Positions 1 to 6,729 of a stretch of DNA of 14,575 bases are shown one piece after another. The stretch's first letter is position 1, and the number at the start of each line of letters is the position of its first letter. Location: the NCBI GenBank assembly GCA_026770585.1, contig MU646433.1, positions 56,947-71,521 on the forward strand. The letters are read 5' to 3'. This stretch comes from Baffinella frigidus. Lineage: Eukaryota > Cryptophyceae > Cryptomonadales > Baffinellaceae. A program made the translations under genes and the position numbers. The notes beneath the pieces were generated by a model. The model worked only from the letters and a program-made list of their open reading frames with translations. It had not been told where the DNA came from and ran no database searches.

Positions 1-2440
1 GTTTAGGGTTTAGGGTTTAAGGTTGAGGGTTGAGGGTTGAGGGTTGAGGGTTTAGGGTTTAGGGTTTAAGGTTGAGGGTTGAGGGTTGAGGGTTGGGGGA
101 TTAGGCTATACGACCTCGAAAATTGAGCCGTCCAAATTCTGTGTTGAAGGTTTTGGGTGTGGGCTGTAGGGTTCAGGGTTCAGGGCATAGGGATTGGAGT
201 TTGCGGTTGAGGGTTCAGAGTTTAGGGTTTCGGGATTAGGGTTTCCGGATTGAAATTTAGGGTTGACGGTTTAGGGGTTGGATTTAGGGTTTAAGGTTGA
301 GGGTTTGGGGTTAGGGTTGAGTGTTCAGGGTTTAGGGTTTAGGGTTTAGGGTTTAGGGTTCAGGGTTTAGGATGTAGAGTTTAGGGTTCAAGGTTGTAGG
401 GTTTAGGGTTCAAGGTTTAGAGTTTAGAGTTTAGGGTTTAGGATTTAGGATTTAGGATTTAGGGTTGAGGGTTTAAGGTTTAGGGCTGCGGGTTTCGGGT
501 TTAGGGCTCAAAGTTTAGGGTTTAGGGATAAGGGAGAATTTTGCGTTTAGCGTTTGGTGTTTGGTGTTTAGGGTGAAGGGTTGAGGGTTGAGGGGTCAAG
601 GTTGCAGGATTGAGGGTTTGGGCTCAGGGGGTAGAGTTTAGGTTTAGGGGTTTAGGGTTAAGGGTTTGAGGGTTGAGGGTTGAAAGTTTTGGGATTCAGG
701 TATGAGGGTTTAGGGTTCAGGGTTTAGTTTAGGGTCGACGGTTCAGGGTTCAGGGTTCAGGGTTCAGGGTTCAGGGTTCAGGGTTCAGGGTTCAGTGTTT
801 GGGGTTTAGGGTTTGGGGTTGTGGGTTTAAGGTTTGGTGATTAGGATTTAGGTTCTAGGGCTTAGGGTTTCAAGCAGGGTTTAGGATTCAGGGTTTAGGG
901 TTTGAGGGTTTGGGTCTTGGGTTCAAGTTTGGGGTTTCAAGTTGAGCATTGCGGATGCAGGGTTCAGGGTTTACTGTTTAGGATTCAGTGTTTAGAGTTT
1001 CGGGTTCGGGTTTAGGGATAGGGTTTTAGGGTTTTATGGTTTAGGGTTTAGGGTTTAGGGTTTAGGGTGTGAGGTTTAGGGCTTGGGGTTCAGGGTTTAA
1101 GGTTTAGGGTTTGGGGTTTGAGGGTGTGGGTTTTTTGTTTTATGGTGTAAATCCTTAAGGTTTGGGGTTGAGGTTTCGAGGTTGAGGATTGAGGATTTAG
1201 GGTTGAGGGTTTACTGTTTAGGGTTCAGGGTTTGTGATTTAGTGTTCAGGGTTGAGATGTTAGGGGTTTAGGGTTTAGGGTTAAGGGTTCGGGGTTTAGG
1301 GTTAAGGGTTTGGGGTTTAGGGTTTAGTGTTGAGGGTTGAAGGTTTAGGGTTTAGGGTTTAGGATTTGAGGTTTGGGCTGAGGGTTTAGATTTGAGGATT
1401 TAGGGTTTTGGGTTGAGGGTTGAGGGTTAAGGGTTGAGGGTACAGGGTTTATTGGTCAGAGTTTAAGGGTTAGACTTTACGGCCCAGGTTCTAGGATTCA
1501 GGGTTTAGGGTTTGATGTTTAGGGTGTGGTGTTCAGGGTTTAAGGTTTAGGGTTTAGAGTTTGAGGGTTTGGTGTGTGGGGTGTATGGTTTAAACCCTTA
1601 GGGTTGAGGGTTGAGGTTTAAGGTTGAGAGTTTAGGGTTTCGGTTGGAGCATTGCGGATTTAGGGTTTGGGGTTTGAGGTTTAGGGTTTAAGGTTGAGGG
1701 TTCAGGGTTCAGAGTTTAGGTTTTAGGGTTTTAGGGTTTAGGGTTTAGAGTTTAGGGTTTGGGGTTTAGGGTTTAGGGTTTACGGTTTAGTGTTGAGGGT
1801 TACGGGTTGAGGTTTGAGGGTTAAGGGTTTAGGGTTTTAAGTTCCGGGTTGAGGGTTTGGAGTTTGGGGTTTAGATTTTAGGGTACAGGGTTTAGAGTTT
1901 AGGGTTTAGGGTGCAGGGTGTAGGGGTCGGAGGTTAGGGGTTAGAGTTTAGAGTTTAGGAATTAGGGTTGAGGGTTCAGGGTTTATGGTTGTGGGGCTTC
2001 GGGTTGAGCATTGAGAATTCAGGGTTTGGGGTGTGTTTAGGGTTCAGGGTTTCGGTTTTAGGGTTCAGGGTTTAGGGTTTAGGGTTTAGGGTTTAGGGTT
2101 TAGGGTTTAGGGTTTGGGGTTCAGGGTTTGGGGTTTTGGGTTTAAAGTTTAGGGTTGAGGGTTGAGGGTTGACGGTTAAGGGTTGAGGTTTTAGGATTGA
2201 GGGGTCAGGGTTTAGGGTTTATAGTTGAGGGTTTGGGGTTTAGGGATTAGATTTGAGGGTTCAGGGTTTATGGTCTAGGGTTTAGGGCATAGGGTGGAGT
2301 GGTCAGAGGTTAGGGGTTAGAGTTTAAGGTTTAGGGTTTAGGGTTCAGGTTTTCGGGTGCAGGGTTTCGGTTTGAGGGTTTAGGGTTTAGCATTCAGGGT
2401 TTGAAGGTTTAGGGTTCAAGGTTTTTGGGTTAGGGTTTAT
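1..2440 (+). repeat. Degenerate TTTAGGG-type telomere-like array, G-rich on + strand
   Basis: Almost the whole stretch consists of heptamers related to TTTAGGG, with TTGAGGG, TTCAGGG, TTTGGGG and TTTAAGG variants mixed in, plus point changes and short indels. Locally pure runs occur, for example TTTAGGG near 330-360, 1036-1068 and 2066-2112. The G-rich strand runs 5' to 3' rightward, so a chromosome end in this orientation would lie toward the genes, not at the window edge. A few non-telomeric pieces are embedded, for example around 103-140 and the phrase GAGCATTGCGGAT near 946 and 1647. No gene is visible. The heavy degeneration suggests an old interstitial or subtelomeric array no longer maintained by telomerase (inference). 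Confidence 0.93.
740..796 (+). repeat. Pure run of the variant heptamer GGTTCAG
   Basis: Eight consecutive, essentially identical TTCAGGG heptamers lie inside the otherwise mixed array. TTCAGGG is elsewhere scattered singly, so this run points to local expansion of one variant. Confidence 0.85.
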
Positions 2441-3320
2441 ACGAGCAATCCGCGCGGCGACCAAACTTGGTGTTGGAGGTGAAGTCCGACATGATCGTCG
2501 ATCGCAGCGCCTGCTCCAAGGGGCACCCAGGCAGTCAGGGCTTGTCGTGCCGGTGCCAGTCGGGGCGTGTCGTGCCGGCGCTTCTGATCTTGCAAGAGAG
2601 ACGCTGCCTGTCCAGGCAACTGCTGCACTCGAGAGAACGAATCGTGGCTTGCTAGAGATTGCAGGTCTCTCGCGTCATCTGGAGCTCTCTTGATTCAACC
2701 GATCCCAAAGTCTCCCACGTCAACTACCGATCATTTGTGTACACGTTTGGCTGCATACAACGCATGGGGGTGGATAGCTAAGGACGGACCTGCATTTTTG
2801 CGATCATGGCTGCCCGCTGCTTGGCTGTCATGGTCTTCTTCTTTCCACCCGCGCCAGAACCTCCCGTGTGGTCCAGATGCTTCTTCTTGGCCTTGTCGAA
2901 ATCCCCGAGAAACTGAGACCGAACCTTCTCGTTGGTCAGGTGCAGCGACGCGAGTCTCTGCTCTCCGAGTCTCTGCTGTTCCAGGTTGTCGAGGTGAAGC
3001 GACTGGAGAGCCTGCACCGAGCCCCCTTGCGCCGCAGATGCGGGCGTAGAAAGTCGCAGAATGGCACACACGGCCGCTGCCACACAGAGGGGGCTCTTTC
3101 AGTGCCAGAGGAAACGCCAGTCTGGCTTCTCCCTCTCGACGAGAACAGGCTGATCCCAAGTGTTCTATTTACTCTGTTCGGTTGATAGATGGAGGGAAGT
3201 TCAGAATGACGCGCGGGAGAGGTGGTGCTGCACTGGGCGATATGCATATGGTTGTTGGGAGAGCGGGCTACCGACGGCGAGGAGCGTCAGTGCCGGCGCG
3301 TTCCGAATCGTCGTCGACAT
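2430..3320 (-). CDS. Small basic protein with signal peptide, three exons, 3' end in telomere-like DNA
   Basis: Spliced model: 3320-3272, 3076-2790, 2510-2430 (- strand), 138 residues. Exon 1 opens with ATG and reads MSTTIRNAPALTLLAV, then a GTAGCC donor; exon 2 begins after a pyrimidine-rich CAG and continues in phase (AAVCAILRLSTPASA), together giving a textbook signal peptide with cleavage expected after ASA near residue 31. The mature part is charged and helical, with leucine/glutamine-rich heptad-like sequence (about 40-65), a lysine cluster and a GGSGAGGKKK linker, then another basic helix. Exon 2 ends at ATGCAG|GTCCGT. Exon 3 is the least certain: I chose the acceptor at 2511 because it follows a CTGAC branch-like site and gives high-GC third positions. 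An acceptor at 2626 would instead give a longer 62-residue tail. The last residues (YKP and stop) are encoded by telomere-like repeat. No family recognised; secreted or plastid-targeted is plausible. Confidence 0.5.
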
Positions 3321-3482
3321 TTTTTGGTCGTCTTAAGTTGACAGTGTTGCCTTGCAGATGACTTTTGCTTTCAGATCTCGCCTGAGGAAGGAGGAACGCG
3401 GCTTCTCTCTCTCTGCGCTCAAGAGATCTGGCCCTGCGCCGTCAGTTGGACCCTTTGCGTTTCGTGGTGAGCAGCAGGCAGG
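3321..3482. promoter_or_regulatory. Short divergent promoter region
   Basis: Only 162 bp separate the start codons of the signal-peptide gene (-) and RPB11 (+), so both core promoters and 5' leaders must lie here or overlap the first exons. A pyrimidine-rich CTCTCTCTCTG tract at about 3403-3415 and two AGATCT sites are visible. There is no obvious TATA box. A CAGGCAG just before the RPB11 ATG could be a 3' splice site of a 5' leader intron, which cannot be decided here. Confidence 0.5.
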
Positions 3483-5570
3483 ATGAACGCGCCCAAGATC
3501 GAGGAGACTGTCTTCTTGCTTCCCGAGGAAGAAAAGTTTTCTCCAGCCCGTGCCCCCCTTGCCGCTCCCTCCAGCCGCACTGCGAGGCACACACGCTGTC
3601 TCATGCCGCATGCATGCGACGAAATATTTCTGGTCGAAACTCCACTGGCAGGTTTTTAAGCGGGCTGTATCCTTGGCGGCAGGGTGACGATCGAGGAGGA
3701 CACCAAGATCGAGGGCGCTGCAAACTTCACCCTCATCAAGGAGGACCACACCATGTAATCTCCACTTCAAGCTGCTTCAAACTTTCTTCAACACCCGAAT
3801 GCACATGCACACGCAGTTTTTCCCAGCAGCAGGAGCATACGCTGAGAGGGAGAGAACACAAGATGTCTGGCGCAGCCTGATCCCAGAAGAGCAGGGTTGC
3901 CTGGGAATGTCGCAGCCTGAGAAACAGCCCAGCGCTTGGCAGATTAGGATCAAACTGATGCAACCCGGTTGCAGCTATGCTATGCTCCCGTGTGAGGTGC
4001 TTGGCGCTCGAGACTCGCTGAACGCGATTTGCTGGTAGCAAGGATCGTGGCTCGAGACACCAGATGCACTCGCTGTCACGGCGACGCTGCACCTCCCGGG
4101 CACGCGGCTCCTGACCAGCGGGTGCTGTGTTCTGGTGAGCAGTGGCAACCCTCTGCGCGTCGCTCTCCTCCGCGACCCGTCGGTGCTCTTCGCCGGGTCA
4201 GTTTCCGCTCTTCCTCTTCCCTGCCATCGGAGCATGCTCCCAGAGCTTGCCAGGACTTTCTCAACACAACTGTTAGACGCTCCGGGCGAGCAGGAGAAGA
4301 CTCTGGTGTGTTTCCAGGAGGCATGCGGGCAAGGCGGTGCTTTCGTGTTTTTGTGGTGGCGTGCAGATCGCGAGAGTGCGATGATCGCGGAAGCTGGCGC
4401 TTCTCCTCACCACCTCCTCCTCCTCCTTGCTTTCTCCTCACCACCACCACCACCGTGCCCGCTAGCAACATCACTCGAGACGCCCGGCCTGGTGCCACGC
4501 ACACTTAGTCGACATGTGTGCACGGTAGTGAGTGGGGACGTATGGGCAGTGCCAGGGGATGCCCTGGTTGCTTGCTTACTTGCTTGCTTGGTATTTAATG
4601 AATTTCTCTCTCGTTGGTTGATTGGTTCGTTGGTTCGTTGGTTGGTTGGCTGGCTGGTCGGTTGGTTGGTTGGTTGGTTGGTTGGTTGGTTGGTTGGTTG
4701 GTTGGTTGGTTGGTTGGTTGGTTGGTTGGTTGGTTGGTTGGTTGGTTGGCGGAAAGGTGGGGTCTCTGATGGGTGGCTGGACAGGTACCGTCTGCCGCAT
4801 CCGCTGATCAACAAGATGCAGCTCAAGATCCAGACCAAGAGCACCTCCAACCCGTCTGCCCCCTCCCCAATCGCAACCCCCCCCGCCACACGTCGCACCG
4901 GGGCCCCCGGGGGCTTTCGTGGATGGTGGTGCATCTCTGAGTGATTCAATGGCAAGTGTGCGCGAGTCTCCCGCCGGGAGAGCAGTGTGATCAATCACCA
5001 GGTGCCTCTTTTCAGTGCCTTGACGACCACGTGCTAGACCCACTGTTGCGTGTTCTGTTGGTCCCCAGGAGCAACAGCAGTGTTAGTTTTCACGAGAAAC
5101 CTCGGAACGGAATTTCCGTTCCTCCTTTCCATCCCCGAAAAAAATATGCGTTGGAGAGTTTGGTGTGGTGATTGACCTGCCAGAATGTTTTCCGCGGCTG
5201 CATCCCCCTTGTTTGATGTTTCTTGCCTGGAGCATTCGCATCCCGCATCCGGCCTGTCTCACTGTTCAGCCCTGTCAGCTTCTCTCGCCTGTGAGTGTGT
5301 TAGGGGGGTGCCGCGAAGCATCAGGCCTCACGGGGACCTCCGATCCAACACCCAGAGTGTTTGCCCCCGCACCGTGAGTAGGTCCGTGCACGCACCAGGC
5401 AGTTGGCGGTCGGTGAGTGATTGAAGGTGTGGATGGTGTGTGGCAGGCAATTGGCGCTGACAGACGCCATCACCGCGCTCAAGAAGGAGCTCAAGATGCT
5501 GGATGAGAAGTTCGACGAGGCTGTCACTCTATTCAAGGAGAACCAAAGTTCCGGCGCCGGCGCCTACTAG
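3483..5570 (+). CDS. RPB11: DNA-directed RNA polymerase II subunit RPB11, five exons
   Basis: Spliced model: 3483-3535, 3683-3754, 4143-4196, 4785-4853, 5447-5570; 123 residues, close to the usual ~117-120. All four introns are GT-AG and phases match at every junction. RPB11 pairs with RPB3 to form the alpha-like heterodimer that nucleates RNA polymerase II assembly in the nucleus. Family hallmarks are in order: N-terminal MNAP, the strand ending in [12 protein letters not shown], the highly conserved KEDHTIGN spanning the exon 2/3 junction, then [18 protein letters not shown] across the exon 3/4 junction, a strand KMQLKIQTK, and the long C-terminal helix ([20 protein letters not shown]) that packs against RPB3. 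HTIGN replaces the more common HTLGN, a conservative change. The C-terminal SSGAGAY tail is lineage-specific. Intron 3 (588 bp) holds a (GGTT)n tract. No break in the reading frame was seen, so the gene is probably functional. Confidence 0.93.
4384..4457 (+). repeat. Pyrimidine-rich CTC/CAC low-complexity tract in RPB11 intron 3
   Basis: CCTCCTCCTCC and CACCACCACCACCACC triplet runs lie inside intron 3. No splice role is evident because the chosen acceptor is more than 300 bp downstream. Confidence 0.6.
4611..4750 (+). repeat. (GGTT)n microsatellite in RPB11 intron 3
   Basis: An imperfect GGTT/CGTT/GGCT segment (4611-4660) leads into about 22 uninterrupted GGTT units (about 4660-4749), ending only 35 nt before the exon 4 acceptor at 4784. 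A related TTGC run precedes it near 4568-4590. Long apparent ORFs here on both strands are artefacts: a 4-nt unit reads through in every frame without stops. Confidence 0.95.
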
Positions 5571-5832
5571 GCCTACTAGAGTCTTTCAATCAATCAATGC
5601 GGGCGGCTTTGCATTTCCTGCTGAGTGAAGCCCAGTTCAACGTCAAGTGTGCACTGTAGCATACAAGTGTGACCTTGCCAGATGCGTGTGCCCATTCGAG
5701 ACAACTCTCAACAGAACGACCCATCTGGGTTACAGGAACCCAGAACTTAAGAACCCGCACCGGGTGTGGGGATGCCTGATCGTATTCAGTACCAGATGTT
5801 TGATCAAATCTCGTTATATTCGGTTACGGCAG
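5571..5832. other. RPB11 3' flank, no gene seen
   Basis: The stop codon is followed by a duplicated GCCTACTAG. A small perfect hairpin (8-bp arms TCTGGGTT/AACCCAGA, 5-nt loop) lies at 5724-5744, at the distance expected for a 3' UTR. Its role is unknown. Confidence 0.5.
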
Positions 5833-6195
5833 GGCGCGTGAAAATTTCTGCACAAGCTCTGTGGTAAGATCCTCAGATGTTAAGAAACAATTGACCCCCC
5901 TCCCGTATTTCAAGTGGGGTCTTAACTTTTTCAGTTTTGTACCAAGAGGGGTTAAGATGTCGCCCGGAAAAGGGCATCTGCTTGAAAGTGGGAAGGGAAC
6001 TTAATCTCACAGAAATGACCTGGAAATAGGCCCCACATTGAACTGGATTTGACAGACTTAGCACCTTGGAGCACCTTGGAGCACGAGCCCAAAATGATCT
6101 GCCTGCTGTCACAGCCGTGTGGGTATCTAGGCTCTAAGGCCACTTTGCGTCCGTAGGTGCCCTTAGAGCCTAGATACCCACAATTATGGGCATCG
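5833..6195 (+). repeat. Dispersed repeat, copy 1
   Basis: This segment aligns by eye, with many substitutions and small gaps, to the reverse complement of about 10125-10443. Landmarks in order shared by both copies: AGCTCTGT, CTCAGA, a stretch around GGGTCTTAACTT, GTTTTGTACCAAGAGG, GGAAAAGGGCATCTGCTT, AAAGTGGGAAGGGAA, GATTTGAC(A/T)GACTTAGC, and CTGCCTG near 6100. Similarity beyond 6110 is weaker and broken by the hairpin. No intact ORF of a known transposase or reverse transcriptase is present, so this is a non-coding repeat or element remnant. Confidence 0.8.
6118..6182. repeat. Perfect 22-bp inverted repeat (hairpin), 21-nt loop
   Basis: Arms 6118-6139 (begins TGTGGGTATCTAGG) and 6161-6182 are exact reverse complements. 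They lie in the distal part of dispersed repeat copy 1. Copy 2 seems to have only one arm-like stretch, so the second arm here may be a local inverted duplication (inference). Confidence 0.9.
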
Positions 6196-6640
6196 GAAAA
6201 CGTAGGCCTGCTCGCCTTCGGGTGCGGGATAACCTGTGCAAACACGGCAAGATCAACGGACCTCACCCTTTACCCATCGTCGCATCCGCCGTTATCTTTC
6301 GTTGGTTTACTTGCAACCGGAACATGGCAGTCTTCCTGGCGGCGTGGCCACTTCTAGTAAACAGCAGCCTAGATGTAGTTGACCTAGAGTCCTACATCCT
6401 TTCCTACATGTAATTAAACTTCCCACATGTAATTAACTAGAGTAACCCAATCTGGATTAGAACTCTAGCCTGGGGACCCAACACGACGCAGGGAGGGAGG
6501 TTTGGCTTGCCCTCTCAGACTGCTGCTGGTCCCCGACAAGCTCCTGCTACAATGCAGCTAGCAGGCCCCCAGCAGCGCTAGCTCTCACTAGGCAGCAGGC
6601 GCCAGACCATGCGTGGCGAAAGCAGAGCACGGCAGAGGCC
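6196..6640. other. Convergent intergenic segment, no gene seen
   Basis: Lower-GC sequence between the ends of RPB11 and the TBP-like gene. Two spaced copies of ACATGTAATTAA occur (about 6406-6418 and 6425-6436). No ORF with recognisable protein sequence, and no RNA gene. Confidence 0.5.
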
Positions 6641-6644
6641 GAAA

Positions 6645-6729
6645 GCTAGCGCGTGCGGCCGCGCGTGGTGGGCGCGGTCGGAAGCTAGCGCTTGCGGGCG
6701 CGCCCGCGGGCTAGCGCTTGCGGGCGCGC
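6645..6729. repeat. 20-bp repeat spanning the TBP-like stop codon and duplicated in its 3' flank
   Basis: The unit beginning GCTAGCGCTTGCGG occurs identically at 6684-6703 and 6710-6729, and with two changes at 6645-6664. On the - strand the 6710-6729 copy encodes the last residues ARKR and the stop of the TBP-like protein, so coding sequence has been copied downstream. Confidence 0.85.

Noticed and set aside
2437-2628. Alternative last exon of the signal-peptide gene
   Set aside because: The CAG at 2627 could be an acceptor in the right phase, but codon third positions and the branch-like CTGAC favour the shorter exon at 2510. Kept only as an alternative.
2778-3083. 101-residue single-exon protein from 3083
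   Set aside because: The apparent start is GTG directly downstream of an in-frame stop, and the end reads through a splice donor. The three-exon model gives a proper ATG and a complete signal peptide.
4135-5043. Long open frames on both strands through the GGTT tract (GWLV and NQPT repeats)
   Set aside because: A 4-bp microsatellite has no stops in any frame. The tract lies in RPB11 intron 3.
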